A stretch of DNA of 64,000 nt from Halopseudomonas aestusnigri (GTDB lineage Bacteria > Pseudomonadota > Gammaproteobacteria > Pseudomonadales > Pseudomonadaceae). The position numbers and the translations under genes were made by a program. The stretch covers positions 34,274 to 98,273 of the forward strand of contig NZ_NBYK01000003.1 in assembly GCF_002197985.1 (NCBI RefSeq). The letters are read 5' to 3'. Shown one piece after another: positions 54,991 through 64,000 of the stretch (position 1 is the stretch's first letter; each line of letters opens with the position of its first letter). A model generated the notes under the pieces. The model had not been told where the DNA came from, did not search any database, and saw only the letters and a list, made by a program, of their open reading frames with translations.

Positions 54991-55686
54991 TCACGCCGGC
55001 TGGCGACAGCCTGGCAGCCGGCTCAACAGCAGCGGTAACGCCAGCCCTGCGCAGGCTCCGGCCAAGACATCGCTTGGCCAGTGCACGCCCAGGGTCAGCC
55101 GCGAAAACCCGACCAGCAGCAGCCAGCTCAGGCCGAGCGTCACCCATAGCTGGCGCTGTCGGGGGTGCCGGCGAGTCAGCACAATGACCAGCGCGCCGGC
55201 GCAGGCGGCGGTGCCCAGTGTGTGGCCGCTGGGAAAGCTGTAGGTGCTTAATGCCGCGGTGTCCCACAGCTCCGGCCGCGGGCGGGCAATCAGCAGTTTG
55301 CTGATGACCACCAGCAGGGCGCCGCCCAGTCCGGACAGCGCCAGCAGCAGGGCATTGTCAAGGTCGCGCCGGACCAGCATGCCGATCACCCAGCAGCTGA
55401 TCAGTACCGTCAGGAACGGTGCCGAACCGGTGTGCGTTGCAAACGCCAGCAACTGCGACAGCGCGGAGGGAGTGTGTTGACCTACCTGAAGCAGCAGGGC
55501 CCGGTCGGCACCTGCTGTTGCGTCGCAGCTCACCAGAGCGGTCAGCGTGGCTGCAATCATCAACAGGGCGAGCGGGCCCAGCAGCAGGTGGCGTGGCGGT
55601 GGAGCGCTGGCCGTCGACATCCGGCTGGCGTACAGCAAGCCGAGCGCGACTGTGGTGCTCAACAAAAGCAGCGGCAGCGGCTGCAT
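54991..55686 (-). CDS. PAP2-family phosphatase
   Basis: A 231-residue membrane phosphatase with about six helices and the complete three-part signature: KLLIARPRP (about residue 132), PSGHT (about 155) and SRLTLGVHWPSDV (about 198). Family members hydrolyse phosphatidate, undecaprenyl pyrophosphate or similar lipid phosphates. It is 10 bp after the lipoprotein gene on the same strand. The nearby lipid kinase suggests lipid-phosphate turnover, by context only. Confidence 0.9.
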   Translation of the reverse strand: MQPLPLLLLSTTVALGLLYASRMSTASAPPPRHLLLGPLALLMIAATLTALVSCDATAGADRALLLQVGQHTPSALSQLLAFATHTGSAPFLTVLISCWVIGMLVRRDLDNALLLALSGLGGALLVVISKLLIARPRPELWDTAALSTYSFPSGHTLGTAACAGALVIVLTRRHPRQRQLWVTLGLSWLLLVGFSRLTLGVHWPSDVLAGACAGLALPLLLSRLPGCRQPA

Positions 55687-55696
55687 GGCAGCGTCC

Positions 55697-56530
55697 TCAG
55701 AACGTATAAGTGCCGGGCTGCGGCTCCAGGGCCGGCGGTACCGGCGGCTTGACTGTCGGTTCCGGTACGGGGCTGGGGGCGGGTGGTGTCAGCGGCCTGG
55801 GAGCCTCGACCTTGACGTGCTCGGCCAGCGTTGCCTGCCAAAGGGTCTCAAACTTGCCGACAAAGTCTCTGAAGCTGTTGCGCTCTGCCAGCTGGCGAGC
55901 GTTATCGATAGCCGCCTCGGAGTTCCACATGCTGGCGCGTTGGGACTCGCGCGCAGTGGATTCGGCGGTGCCGTAGATGAAGCCGGTTCTCACATCAACC
56001 AGCAGTGCGGACGTGGTTGCACTGACGAACGCTTCCTTGTTCGGCAGAAAACCCAGGGTCACCGCCGACAGCGGACCGAGCGAGGTGCTTTCGACGTTGA
56101 AGCGTGTATCCAGGGTGTAGATCAGCAACATATCGGCCTTCAGACGGGCAGCCCCCAAGCGCAGATCCTTGATGGTATTGAGCTCCTGCGGCAGGATCAG
56201 GCGGGTGATTGGCGCCACTGCGGCAACATTGTCCAGGGCGGCGATGCGCTGCACATCTTCTTCGCTCTCGACGTCGCGGGTGGTCACCACACTGAAGCTG
56301 CCGGTGCCGTAGCTGTCGGCGGTCAGCGAGCGGTAGCCGGAAGACTGCACGCGGACCATGGCCAGTCGTGCGGGGAATTGCGCTGCGGGCTCCAGCGCCA
56401 TCAGCTCGACGATATCGTCATCGCCCAGCGTAGACATGTTTACCCCGGCCGCCGGTGTGGTGTAGGTGGCGCAGCCTTGCACAATGGCAAGGCCAAGGGC
56501 GAGCAGGGACACAAGAATACGTCGATTCAT
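55697..56530 (-). CDS. Lipoprotein of unknown function
   Basis: A 277-residue protein with a lipoprotein signal (lipobox VQGC, Cys about residue 20). The body has alternating beta/alpha character, and the last 35 residues are Pro-rich, a likely periplasmic linker. I recognise no named domain. It lies 10 bp upstream of the PAP2 gene and is probably cotranscribed. Confidence 0.75.
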   Translation of the reverse strand: MNRRILVSLLALGLAIVQGCATYTTPAAGVNMSTLGDDDIVELMALEPAAQFPARLAMVRVQSSGYRSLTADSYGTGSFSVVTTRDVESEEDVQRIAALDNVAAVAPITRLILPQELNTIKDLRLGAARLKADMLLIYTLDTRFNVESTSLGPLSAVTLGFLPNKEAFVSATTSALLVDVRTGFIYGTAESTARESQRASMWNSEAAIDNARQLAERNSFRDFVGKFETLWQATLAEHVKVEAPRPLTPPAPSPVPEPTVKPPVPPALEPQPGTYTF

Positions 56531-56736
56531 CGGCGTAGCGGTTCCTCGGAATAAGGGTGGGCGGTCCCGCGCGGCAGCCTTTTGGCAGCGGGGCCTGCGA
56601 ACCGCGCATGGTATCGCGTTGAGCGCAGGGCAACAATCGGCGACAGAATCTTTCTCGGCTTTGCGGCCGCCTGCTGCGCGATGCCGGGTCGAGCACGTAC
56701 ACTGTGGGTCTTTGCATGCATCAGGGGTGGTAACCA

Positions 56737-57276
56737 GTGAGCGAGCTTTTTCGTATCGAACAGCGTGATCCAGAGACCTTCAGAAGGCAGACCCGACGCA
56801 GCACGCTGATTGTCGTGGCGCTCTTTGCTCTGCTCGGCATGGCACTCCCGGCGCTGCTGATTGGCCTGTTCGGCAGCGCCGATGGCAGCAACTTTGGGCT
56901 GAATCTGGCCGGTGTGCTGCTGGCGGCAGCGATCACCGCGACCCTGGTCCGTACCGTGTTTCTCAAACAATCCTGGATGGACGCTGCGGCTTACGGCTGG
57001 CGCCTGAAGCGCGCACTGATGCGGGTAACCAACCAGATGCATCAGGTCAAGGACGCGGTGAAGGCGGGTGACGAGCAGGCGATGCTGCTGCTGCGCTTCT
57101 ACCACCTTGGTCTGCAGGAGATGCACCACCTTGATGGCAACACCAGCGACATGCTGGAGCTGGTGGCCGAGCGCGAGCAATTGCGTGAGGCGCTGGTCGA
57201 GCGTGGCCTCGCGGAGGATCAGATGGTGCTGCGCAGTGAATGGCTGGAGCATCTTGCCGGCGGCGCCAAGGGCTAG
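56737..57276 (+). CDS. DUF3087 family membrane protein
   Basis: A 179-residue protein with two N-terminal membrane helices (residues about 24-45 and 53-73) and a cytoplasmic helical domain whose pattern (KQSWMDAAAYGWRLKRAL, then FYHLGLQEMHHLDGN) fits DUF3087. The GTG start at 56737 has AGGGG nearby. Function unknown. The stop overlaps the convergent monooxygenase-like gene by 4 nt. Confidence 0.8.
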   Translation: MSELFRIEQRDPETFRRQTRRSTLIVVALFALLGMALPALLIGLFGSADGSNFGLNLAGVLLAAAITATLVRTVFLKQSWMDAAAYGWRLKRALMRVTNQMHQVKDAVKAGDEQAMLLLRFYHLGLQEMHHLDGNTSDMLELVAEREQLREALVERGLAEDQMVLRSEWLEHLAGGAKG

Positions 57277-57590
57277 CCTGCTTTCGGCGGTATAACTACC
57301 CATTCGGGTTCGTCAAACTCCCCGACGAAACGAATCTCGCAGCAGTGTGCAGCGCTGCGGATAATCTCCGCGACGGCCGGGTTAGGCGTGCCTTCCATCG
57401 CATCCCGCGCGGCCTTGCTCTCCCAGTGGGCTATGGCAATCAGCTTGGCCGGGTCGCTCAGGCTGCGATGCAGTTCGGTGCCCAGGGCGCCGGGAGCCTG
57501 CTGAATCAGGTTGCTGGCGCGCACCCAGGCATCGGCGTAGTCCTCGGGCTGAAAGCCCGGCTTTATCGTCACCTCGAAGATGTATTTCAT
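57273..57590 (-). CDS. Antibiotic biosynthesis monooxygenase-like (ABM) protein
   Basis: A 105-residue small ferredoxin-like fold protein (KYIFEVTIKPG at the start; PGALGTELHRSLSDPAKLIAI and HWESKAARDAM typical of ABM/YgiN-type proteins). Such proteins may be quinol or flavin-independent monooxygenases, but many have no known substrate. It lies 15 bp from the DUF2845 gene on the same strand. Confidence 0.82.
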   Translation of the reverse strand: MKYIFEVTIKPGFQPEDYADAWVRASNLIQQAPGALGTELHRSLSDPAKLIAIAHWESKAARDAMEGTPNPAVAEIIRSAAHCCEIRFVGEFDEPEWVVIPPKAG

Positions 57591-57605
57591 CGCTGGCTCC
57601 CGGAG

Positions 57606-57911
57606 TCAGTGCCGGCTGCTGTCGATATTCACCAGCCGTTTATCAATAAAACGCAGACGTCGCACCATGCCGTTGTCAGGGCCGTAGGTCCAGATGTCTA
57701 CCGTGACGCTGCCTTCGGCCGGATAGCCATCCGGATCGATCAGGCGGGGTGTGTGCTCGCGTTGATCGGGCGCGCCGCACAGATTCAATACGTCGTCCTG
57801 CGAGTCACCGGTCTCGACGATGCCCTTATCGCAGCGCAGTGAGGCGGCCTGTGCGGTGGAGGTGGCGCTGACCACGGTCAGCAGGGTCAGTAGTAGCAGT
57901 CGGCCGTGCAT
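57606..57911 (-). CDS. DUF2845 family exported protein
   Basis: A 101-residue periplasmic protein with a signal peptide (cleavage near AQA-AS). The mature part opens LRCDKGIVETGDSQDDVLNL and has the paired Cys (RCDKG, NLCGAP) and WTYGPDNGMVRRL of DUF2845. Function unknown. It precedes the ABM-like gene. Confidence 0.82.
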   Translation of the reverse strand: MHGRLLLLTLLTVVSATSTAQAASLRCDKGIVETGDSQDDVLNLCGAPDQREHTPRLIDPDGYPAEGSVTVDIWTYGPDNGMVRRLRFIDKRLVNIDSSRH

Positions 57912-57993
57912 TGGTAGCCCTCCCTTGGAGCAGGACGCTTGATGTTTCCATCATGCCTGTGTCATTTGCACAGGTCGAACGTCAGGCACAAAA

Positions 57994-58017
57994 AAGCCCG
58001 GCGCGATGGCCGGGCTT
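57994..58017 (-). terminator. Intrinsic terminator after glcB
   Basis: A 9-bp stem pairs 57994-58002 with 58009-58017. Read on the minus strand, T residues follow. It lies 18 bp beyond the glcB stop. Confidence 0.9.
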
Positions 58018-58034
58018 CTTGCTTGCTGCGGGTC

Positions 58035-60212
58035 TTACAGGCCGAACTTGGCCTTGAACTCACGGCGACGGCGGTGCAGGACCGGCTCGGTGTAGCCGTT
58101 CGGCTGCTTGGTGCCTTCAACGCACAGTTCAACGGCGGCCTGGAAGGCAACGCTGTCGTCAAAGTTCGGCGCCATCGGCTTGTAGGCCGGGTCGCTTTCG
58201 TTCTGACGGTCAACCACTGCAGCCATGCGCTTCATGGTTTCCATGACCTGCTCTTCGGTGCAGATGCCGTGGCGCAGCCAGTTGGCGATGTGCTGGCTGG
58301 AGATACGCAGGGTTGCGCGGTCTTCCATCAGGCCCACGTCGTTGATGTCCGGTACCTTGGAGCAGCCGACGCCCTGATCGATCCAGCGTACAACGTAGCC
58401 GAGGATGCCCTGGGCGTTGTTGTCCAGTTCCTGCTGGATTTCCTCGGCGGACCAGTTGGTGTTCGGCGCCAGCGGAATGGTCAGAATGTCGTCAACGGAG
58501 GCCGGAGTGCGCTTGGCCAGCTCTTCCTGGCGCTCGGCGACGTTCACCTTGTGGTAGTGCAGGGCATGCAGGGTAGCGGCGGTCGGGGACGGAACCCAGG
58601 CGGTGTTGGCGCCGGCCATCGGGTGACCGATCTTCTGCTCCAGCATGGCAGCCATCAGGTCGGGCATGGCCCACATGCCTTTACCGATCTGCGCACGACC
58701 TTTCAGGCCGGTGGCCAGACCGATATCGACGTTGTTGTTCTCGTAGGCACCGATCCAGACTGCGCCCTTGATTTCGCCCTTGCGGATGAACGCGCCGGCT
58801 TCCATGGAAGTGTGGATCTCGTCACCGGTGCGGTCGAGGAAGCCGGTGTTGATGAACACAACGCGCTCGCTGGCGGCCTTGATGCAGGCTTTCAGGTTGA
58901 CGGTAGTGCGACGCTCTTCGTCCATGATGCCGACTTTCAGGGTGTTGCGCGGCAGGCCCAGCATGTCTTCAACGCGGCCGAACAGCTCGGTGGTGAACGC
59001 CACCTCTTCCGGACCGTGCATCTTCGGCTTAACGATGTAGACCGAACCGGTGCGGGTGTTCTTGCGGCTGGTGTTGCCGTTCAGGTTGTGCATGGCGATC
59101 AGGCTGGTGACCGCTGCGTCCATGATGCCTTCCGGCACTTCGTTGCCGTCCTGGTCCAGGATCGCGTCGTTGGTCATCAGATGGCCGACGTTGCGAACGA
59201 ACAGCAGGGAGCGACCGTGCAGGGTCAGGGTGGAGCCGTCGGCCTTGGTGTATTCGCGGTCCGGGTTCATGGTGCGGGTGAAGGTGCTGCCGCCCTTGTT
59301 GACGGACTCGGCCAGGTCACCTTTCATCAGGCCCAGCCAGTTGCTGTAGACAACGGTCTTGTCGTCGGCATCAACGGCGGCGACGGAGTCTTCGCAGTCC
59401 ATGATGGTGGTCAGCGCGGACTCCATCAGCACGTCTTTGACGCCGGCGGCGTCGGTCTGGCCGATGTTGCTGGTCGCATCGATCTGGATTTCGAAGTGCA
59501 GGCCGTTGTGCTTGAGCAGGACCGCAGTCGGCGCCGCAGCGTCGCCCTGGAAGGCGATAAACTGAGCGGCGTCTTTCAGGCCGGTGGTGCTGCCGTCTTT
59601 CAGGCTAACGCTCAGTTGGCCGTCCTTGACGGTGTAGCTGGTGGAGTCAACGTGGGAACCATTGGCCAGCGGTGCTGCCTCATCAAGGAAGGCGCGGGCG
59701 AAGGCGATAACCTTGTTGCCGCGGATTTCGTTGTAACCCGGGCCCTTGGTGGCGCCGCCTTCTTCGGAGATCGCGTCGGTACCGTACAATGCATCGTACA
59801 GCGAGCCCCAGCGTGCGTTGGCAGCGTTCAGGGCGAAACGGGCGTTCATCACCGGCACAACCAGCTGCGGGCCGGCCATGGTGGCAATTTCCTCGTCAAC
59901 GTTCTGGGTGGTGGCCTGGAAGTCAGCGGGTTCGGGCAGCAGGTAGCCGATCTCCTGCAGGAAGGCTTTGTATTCGGCAGCATTGTGGGGCTGACCGGCG
60001 CGTGCCTGGTGCCATGCATCGATCTTCGCCTGGAAGTCGTCGCGCTTGGCCAGCAGTGCCTTGTTCTTGGGAGCCAGGTCCTTGATCAGCGCTTCGACAC
60101 CGGCCCAGAAGGCGTTGGCCTCGACACCGGTACCGGGAATGGCACGCTCGTTGATAAAGTCGTGGAGAACCTTGGCTACTTGCAAACTGCCAACTTGGAC
60201 GCGATCTGTCAT
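58035..60212 (-). CDS. glcB: Malate synthase G
   Basis: A 725-residue enzyme that joins glyoxylate and acetyl-CoA to make malate. The length and the long insertion typical of the G isoform, [35 protein letters not shown] (Arg and Glu of the active site), [17 protein letters not shown] and the C-terminal QASEDYL-like end [10 protein letters not shown] are consistent. Its own promoter region lies at 60213-60300. It supports growth on acetate, glycolate or, with the lactate and alkane genes here, on C2 units from fatty acids. Confidence 0.97.
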   Translation of the reverse strand: MTDRVQVGSLQVAKVLHDFINERAIPGTGVEANAFWAGVEALIKDLAPKNKALLAKRDDFQAKIDAWHQARAGQPHNAAEYKAFLQEIGYLLPEPADFQATTQNVDEEIATMAGPQLVVPVMNARFALNAANARWGSLYDALYGTDAISEEGGATKGPGYNEIRGNKVIAFARAFLDEAAPLANGSHVDSTSYTVKDGQLSVSLKDGSTTGLKDAAQFIAFQGDAAAPTAVLLKHNGLHFEIQIDATSNIGQTDAAGVKDVLMESALTTIMDCEDSVAAVDADDKTVVYSNWLGLMKGDLAESVNKGGSTFTRTMNPDREYTKADGSTLTLHGRSLLFVRNVGHLMTNDAILDQDGNEVPEGIMDAAVTSLIAMHNLNGNTSRKNTRTGSVYIVKPKMHGPEEVAFTTELFGRVEDMLGLPRNTLKVGIMDEERRTTVNLKACIKAASERVVFINTGFLDRTGDEIHTSMEAGAFIRKGEIKGAVWIGAYENNNVDIGLATGLKGRAQIGKGMWAMPDLMAAMLEQKIGHPMAGANTAWVPSPTAATLHALHYHKVNVAERQEELAKRTPASVDDILTIPLAPNTNWSAEEIQQELDNNAQGILGYVVRWIDQGVGCSKVPDINDVGLMEDRATLRISSQHIANWLRHGICTEEQVMETMKRMAAVVDRQNESDPAYKPMAPNFDDSVAFQAAVELCVEGTKQPNGYTEPVLHRRRREFKAKFGL

Positions 60213-60394
60213 GTTACACCCTCACTGTGCTGACAACCTGCGCGCTACGCGCATCAGGACGTGGAAATTGGAGACGCGGTATGTTACACGATGATGTGTT
60301 GCAAAGCATGCCCGACAGGCGCAAATGTCCCGGGCCTGCGGCAGATCAGGGCGTGACCCGCGGGTCTGCTTCTCCCCAGCTGACTGGATACCGA

Positions 60395-61327
60395 ATGGAT
60401 CAGGCTTTTTTCTCATCCCTCGCTGAACGCCTCCCGGCACTTGACCCGGGGTTGGCGACGGACGAGGCGGCTCACCGTTACGCTGGCTATTACGGCATCG
60501 ATTTTCGTGATCGGGCCGAGCAACACCTTGGGCGAATCGATGTCGATGGCTTCAGCGTGGCCACTCAGATATGGAAGCCGCCTGTGGCGCGCGGCACCTT
60601 GCTGATCCTGCACGGCTACTACGATCACATGGGGCTTTACCGCCATCTGATCCAGTGGGCACTGGAGCAGCATTACGCGGTGCTGGCGTTCGATTTGCCA
60701 GGGCATGGCCTGTCCAGTGGCGAGCGGGCCAGTATCGACTGTTTTTTGCGTTACCAGAAAGTGCTTGATGGCGTACTGGAGCAGGCGCTGCGCTGGAAGC
60801 TGCCGGCGCCCTGGCACATGCTCGGGCAAAGCACCGGTGGCGCGATTCTGATCGACCGCCTGCTGCATGGACCGCTGCCGGCGGAGCTGGGGCAGACGGT
60901 GCTGATGGCGCCGCTGGTCCGTCCGAAACAGTGGGCCTTTTCACAAATGGGGTTGAAGCTGTTTGGCGGTTTTGTCCAGCAGCTCAGTCGGCGTTTCACC
61001 GACAACTCCACCGATCAGGCGTTTCTCGATTTCATTCGCAGCCAGGACCCGTTGCAGCCGCAGGTGTTGCCGGTGGCCTGGGTGCAGGCACTGGAGCGCT
61101 GGATTCCGCGCATCGAGTCAGCGGCCTCGGTCGCCCATCGGCCGCTGATCATTCAGGGCCAGGAAGACGGCACGGTCGACTGGCAGCACAATCTGCAGGT
61201 GCTGGAGAGCAAGTTCACCCGCCCGGACACCTTCTACTTGCCAACGGCGCGCCACCACCTGGCCAACGAACACCAGACGTTGCGCCAGCAGTATCTGGAC
61301 TGGCTGGCGCCGCGGCTGGCAGGTTAA
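60395..61327 (+). CDS. Alpha/beta-fold hydrolase (lysophospholipase-like)
   Basis: A 310-residue hydrolase. LLILHGYYDHMGLYRH (oxyanion-hole region), AFDLPGHGLSSGERA, and the nucleophile elbow GQSTGGA (about residue 148) are present, with a C-terminal Asp/His (QGQEDGTVD; ARHHLANE). It resembles serine aminopeptidase_S33/PldB-like proteins. Start at ATG 60395 is by family length; the upstream ATG at 60308 is possible but unsupported. Confidence 0.85.
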   Translation: MDQAFFSSLAERLPALDPGLATDEAAHRYAGYYGIDFRDRAEQHLGRIDVDGFSVATQIWKPPVARGTLLILHGYYDHMGLYRHLIQWALEQHYAVLAFDLPGHGLSSGERASIDCFLRYQKVLDGVLEQALRWKLPAPWHMLGQSTGGAILIDRLLHGPLPAELGQTVLMAPLVRPKQWAFSQMGLKLFGGFVQQLSRRFTDNSTDQAFLDFIRSQDPLQPQVLPVAWVQALERWIPRIESAASVAHRPLIIQGQEDGTVDWQHNLQVLESKFTRPDTFYLPTARHHLANEHQTLRQQYLDWLAPRLAG

Positions 61328-61337
61328 GTCGCCTGGC

Positions 61338-62084
61338 TTAGGGGTTCAGTGCATCGCGCGCGGCGGCGCTGGCGGCCTGAAAAAAGGCGTGGCCTGCATC
61401 GGACTCGCTCCAGTCGGCGTAGCGCCCCAGTTGCTGATCTGTCAGGTCACGGTAGACGTAGGCCAGGGTCTGCGGCAGGTTGGGTTCCATCTGGGCGCGT
61501 AGCGTGCCGCGGCGCTGGTTCGCCAGCCCGTCGGGAATGGTCAGCAGGCCGCCCAGCATATCGTTCGCACTTTGGGTCGCCAGACTGGCGAGCGCCAGCG
61601 ATACTTCCTCGCCCATGTCCAGTGCCGGAAGCTGTTTGCCAAGCCGATTCAGCAACGCTGCCCGCTGTGTGCCCGGATTCTGCGCAGGCAAGCCCGCTTG
61701 CATCCGGCTGACCTCGGCGGGGGAGGTGGCGCGGGTTTCGGCGGCAGTGATCAACCGGCCAAGATCGCTGCGGTAGAACCGCAGGGCTTCGCTCAGCTGC
61801 TGGTCTGACAGATTGACGGACAGGCTCGCCATGGCGCGCGCTTCCATGCGGTCCGGTGCAAAGCGTTCGCTGCTTTTGCGCATCAGGCTGTCGGCCAGTG
61901 CTGCGGGCAGCTGCGCAGCGTACCGGCTGCTGGCCTTGCTCAAGGCCTGCTGGAAGTGTTCCTGATGTGTTTTCATGCCGGAAGCCTGGTACAACTGGTG
62001 GGTCTCTGCCTGGGCCGAGAGGCCAAGGCAGACAAGTCCGGCGAAGAGTGCGCCCTGTGCGGCGCGGAGCAATGTTTGGGGCAT
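61338..62084 (-). CDS. DUF2059 family exported protein
   Basis: A 248-residue protein with a signal peptide (PQTLLRAAQGALFAGLVCLG, cleavage after AQA). It has helical pattern segments (LSDQQLSEALRFYRSDLGRLI and, near the end, LTDQQLGRYADWSESDAGHA), each typical of DUF2059. Function unknown. ATG 62084 is taken over a longer in-frame start at 62138 because it places the signal peptide at the N-terminus. Confidence 0.8.
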   Translation of the reverse strand: MPQTLLRAAQGALFAGLVCLGLSAQAETHQLYQASGMKTHQEHFQQALSKASSRYAAQLPAALADSLMRKSSERFAPDRMEARAMASLSVNLSDQQLSEALRFYRSDLGRLITAAETRATSPAEVSRMQAGLPAQNPGTQRAALLNRLGKQLPALDMGEEVSLALASLATQSANDMLGGLLTIPDGLANQRRGTLRAQMEPNLPQTLAYVYRDLTDQQLGRYADWSESDAGHAFFQAASAAARDALNP

Positions 62085-62250
62085 GATTTTCTCTGGATTG
62101 GCGGTGCGCAAAATTGCTTGCCTGTTGGGGGCGATCACCTAAAATGCGGGTCTCGTTGCTGCGCACGGTAGCAGATGTTCTTCTCCTGCCGCGTACCAGC
62201 CCTCCGCCAACAGCGACGAGTAGACGTCCCTCCCTTTGAGTAGTGTCACT

Positions 62251-62886
62251 ATGTCCGAGTTCCCGTTGGTACCGGCCTCACGTTATGCGTGCGTGGCTGA
62301 TGAGTTGGCCGAGCGTGGCTGGTCCGTACAGGAGCAGTTTCTGCCCGATTCGCTGGCGCAGGCGCTGGAGCGAGACTGCCGGAGTCTCTGGCAGCAGGAC
62401 GACCTCACGCCCGCAGCGATCGGCCGTGGCGACAGTCAGTTGGTCGCGCCCGGTATCCGCGGTGACTACACCCGCTGGCTGGATGAGTGCCCGCCAACGG
62501 CAGCCGGTCGAGCGTACATGGCACTGATGGACGGCTTGCGTGAAGCGCTTAACCGCAGCCTGTTCCTGGGGCTCGATACCTTTGAAACCCACTATGCGCT
62601 ATATCCGCCCGGTGCCGGCTATCAGCGCCATCTCGATCGTTTTCAGGACAGCCCGCTGCGCACCATATCGGTGGTAGCCTATCTGAACTCGGTATGGCAG
62701 CCGGGCGATGGCGGTGAGCTACGCCTGTTTCTGGCGGATGGCGAGCGCGATGTTGCCCCGCGGGCCGGCACCGTGGTGATTTTTACCAGTGCCGATGTTG
62801 AGCATGAGGTGCTGGCGTCGCGCTTTGAGCGCGCCAGCCTGACCGGCTGGTTCCGCCGTCGGCCGGATAACCCACTGCTGCGCTGA
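62251..62886 (+). CDS. 2OG-Fe(II) oxygenase family protein
   Basis: A 211-residue double-stranded beta-helix oxygenase with the iron triad: HLDRFQDSPLR (His-x-Asp, about residue 132), later VEHEVL (His about 188), and a following Arg for 2-oxoglutarate. It is close to the 2OG-Fe(II) proteins related to prolyl hydroxylase (YbiX/PiuC-like). Start at ATG 62251; a TTG at 62236 is the alternative. Substrate unknown. Confidence 0.85.
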   Translation: MSEFPLVPASRYACVADELAERGWSVQEQFLPDSLAQALERDCRSLWQQDDLTPAAIGRGDSQLVAPGIRGDYTRWLDECPPTAAGRAYMALMDGLREALNRSLFLGLDTFETHYALYPPGAGYQRHLDRFQDSPLRTISVVAYLNSVWQPGDGGELRLFLADGERDVAPRAGTVVIFTSADVEHEVLASRFERASLTGWFRRRPDNPLLR

Positions 62887-62919
62887 TTACGCCATCGCGT
62901 AGCCACTCTGGGAGTGCGC

Positions 62920-63399
62920 ATGGAGAAGATTCTGGTCAGTGCCTGCCTGCTGGGTCAGCGGGTACGTTATGACGGTGGCGGTTTTGATCCGCTGCAGCAA
63001 TTGCTGGAGTGGCAGGCGCAGGGGCGACTGGTCGTGGTGTGCCCGGAAGTCGCCGGAGGCCTGCCGACGCCGCGGGCGCCTGCCGAAATTCCCGGTGGGC
63101 AGGGCGCAGAGGTGCTGGCCGGACGGTTACCGGTGCATACCGATCAGGGCGAGGATGTCACCGCGCCCTTTGTTCGCGGCGCCGAGCAGGCGCTGGCGCT
63201 GGTGCGCAGGCACGGTATCCGTTACGCGCTGCTCAAGGCACGGAGCCCGTCCTGCGGTAATGTCGAAACCTATGATGGCAGCTTCAGCGGCGTGCGCGTG
63301 TCGGGTGAGGGCGTTGCCGCGGCGGCGTTGCGACAGGCGGGTGTGCGGGTTTTCAACGAAGAGCAGCTTGCTGATCTGGCTGCGCTGCTTCAGAGCTAG
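62920..63399 (+). CDS. DUF523 family protein
   Basis: A 159-residue protein with family motifs VSACLLGQRVRYDGG (residues 5-19), VCPEVAGGLPTPRAPAEI and LLKARSPSCGN; the Cys residues are consistent with a metal or thiol role. Often annotated as YbbK-like; function unknown. GGGAG lies 6 nt before the ATG. It is 34 bp downstream of the 2OG oxygenase gene and likely in the same operon. Confidence 0.85.
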   Translation: MEKILVSACLLGQRVRYDGGGFDPLQQLLEWQAQGRLVVVCPEVAGGLPTPRAPAEIPGGQGAEVLAGRLPVHTDQGEDVTAPFVRGAEQALALVRRHGIRYALLKARSPSCGNVETYDGSFSGVRVSGEGVAAAALRQAGVRVFNEEQLADLAALLQS

Positions 63400-63416
63400 A
63401 GGGCGCGCATAAAACG

Positions 63417-63446
63417 AAAAAGGCGCAACCGAGGTTGCGCCTTTTT
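63417..63446. terminator. Bidirectional intrinsic terminator
   Basis: A 14-bp stem pairs 63417-63430 with 63433-63446. A residues on the left and T residues on the right make it functional for both the DUF523 gene and the convergent serA gene. Confidence 0.92.
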
Positions 63447-63465
63447 GGCATTGCAGCGGGCTGTC

Positions 63466-64000
63466 TTAGAACAGCACGCGAACGCGGATGGTGCCCTTGA
63501 CCTGCTGGATCTTCTCAAGAGCCAGATCGGAGTACTCGGCATCGACGTCGATGACGACGTAGCCGACCTTCTCGTTGGTCTGCAGGAACTGACCGCAGAT
63601 GTTGATGCCGTTGGCAGCGAACACCTGGTTGATCTCGCTCATGACGCCCGGCACGTTCTCGTGGATGTGCAGCAGGCGGTGCTTGCCCGGGTGTGACGGC
63701 AGAGCGACTTCCGGGAAGTTGACCGAGGTGATGGAGGTACCGTTGTCGCTGTAGCGAACCAGCTTCTCTGCGACTTCCAGACCGATGTTGGCCTGAGCTT
63801 CCATGGTCGAGCCACCGATGTGCGGGGTCAGGATGCAGTTCTGGAACTCGCGCAGCGGGCTGACGAACTCTTCACCGTTGGCACGTGGCTCAACCGGGAA
63901 TACGTCGATGGCAGCGCCGTTCAGGTGCTTGTCGCGCAGCGCTGCAGCCAGTGCGTCGATATCGACCACGGTGCCGCGAGCGGCGTTGATCAGGATGCCG
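63466..64000 (-). CDS. serA: D-3-phosphoglycerate dehydrogenase, 3' part
   Basis: The C-terminal 178 codons are in the window; the gene continues past its right edge. The catalytic-domain end (INAARGTVVDIDAL; AAIDVFPVEPRANGEEFVSPL; LTPHIGGSTMEAQANI, where His of the catalytic dyad lies) and the C-terminal ACT domain (LLHIHENVPGVMSEIN) are clear. SerA starts serine synthesis and is inhibited by serine through the ACT domain. It stops with TAA 20 bp from a bidirectional terminator. Confidence 0.95.
   Translation of the reverse strand, partial: GILINAARGTVVDIDALAAALRDKHLNGAAIDVFPVEPRANGEEFVSPLREFQNCILTPHIGGSTMEAQANIGLEVAEKLVRYSDNGTSITSVNFPEVALPSHPGKHRLLHIHENVPGVMSEINQVFAANGINICGQFLQTNEKVGYVVIDVDAEYSDLALEKIQQVKGTIRVRVLF

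Noticed and set aside
57939-60233. A 764-codon plus-strand open frame opposite glcB
   Set aside because: Malate synthase G on the other strand accounts for the region; the plus frame is Gly/Val/Asp-rich without a domain.

Overview
The window reads as chromosomal DNA of a Pseudomonas-like gammaproteobacterium (Pseudomonadaceae). The evidence is GC-rich coding with strong third-position G/C bias, the gene run metK - ArsR/methyltransferase - tkt - epd - pgk - fba that I know from P. aeruginosa, the lldR/lldPD-dld lactate cluster, the gcdR/gcdH/gcdG glutarate cluster and an SAH riboswitch ahead of ahcY. I cannot fix the species. There is no rRNA, tRNA, prophage, insertion sequence or CRISPR array. 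Almost all of the sequence is ordinary core and niche metabolism.

Layout. 0.4-1.5 kb: cytochrome b561 and YceI pair. 1.7-5.4 kb: glutarate/lysine catabolism (gcdR, gcdH, gcdG). 5.4-12.1 kb: lactate use (lldR repressor with two palindromic operators; lldP, lldD and a large iron-sulfur D-lactate dehydrogenase). 12.2-14.9 kb: a four-gene phospholipid operon (membrane protein, variant CDP-alcohol phosphatidyltransferase, CdsA-like, PlsC-like). 15.0-18.6 kb: DUF3617 protein, RNA helicase RhlE and a solute-binding protein. 18.6-24.1 kb: the S-adenosylmethionine cycle (metF, riboswitch-controlled ahcY, metK, and an ArsR-methyltransferase fusion behind a perfect palindrome), interrupted by a cytochrome c'-like lipoprotein. 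24.3-29.8 kb: central carbon genes tkt, epd, pgk, fba.

29.9-37.9 kb: two small unknown genes, an aldose dehydrogenase, an AraC regulator divergent from alkB-rubredoxin (alkane hydroxylation), an SLC13/TrkA-C permease and DbpA. 38.0-41.3 kb: two c-di-GMP cyclases and a receiver-CheC fusion. 41.4-49.5 kb: alanine dehydrogenase, a TraR/DksA zinc-finger protein, an acyltransferase, an Lnt-like N-acyltransferase, an amidohydrolase, an HI0933-type flavoprotein, a VF530 protein and a YqaA protein. 49.7-57.9 kb: MFS transporter, GST, TauE/SafE, metallophosphoesterase, lipid kinase, a second cytochrome b561, PAP2 phosphatase and small unknowns. 58.0-64.0 kb: malate synthase G, a hydrolase, a DUF2059 protein, a 2OG-Fe(II) oxygenase, a DUF523 protein and the 3' part of serA, cut by the window edge.

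The most notable non-coding signal is a family of at least seven intergenic elements built from 7-bp units (CAAGCNN on one arm, NNGCTTG on the other, in inverted orientation). All lie between 1.6 and 28.8 kb and I saw none after that. They sit between genes, within a few bases to about 30 bases of flanking stop codons, and one supplies the apparent ribosome-binding site of gcdG. I found no clearly new multi-gene defence or biosynthetic system; this repeat family is the best candidate for something under-described.
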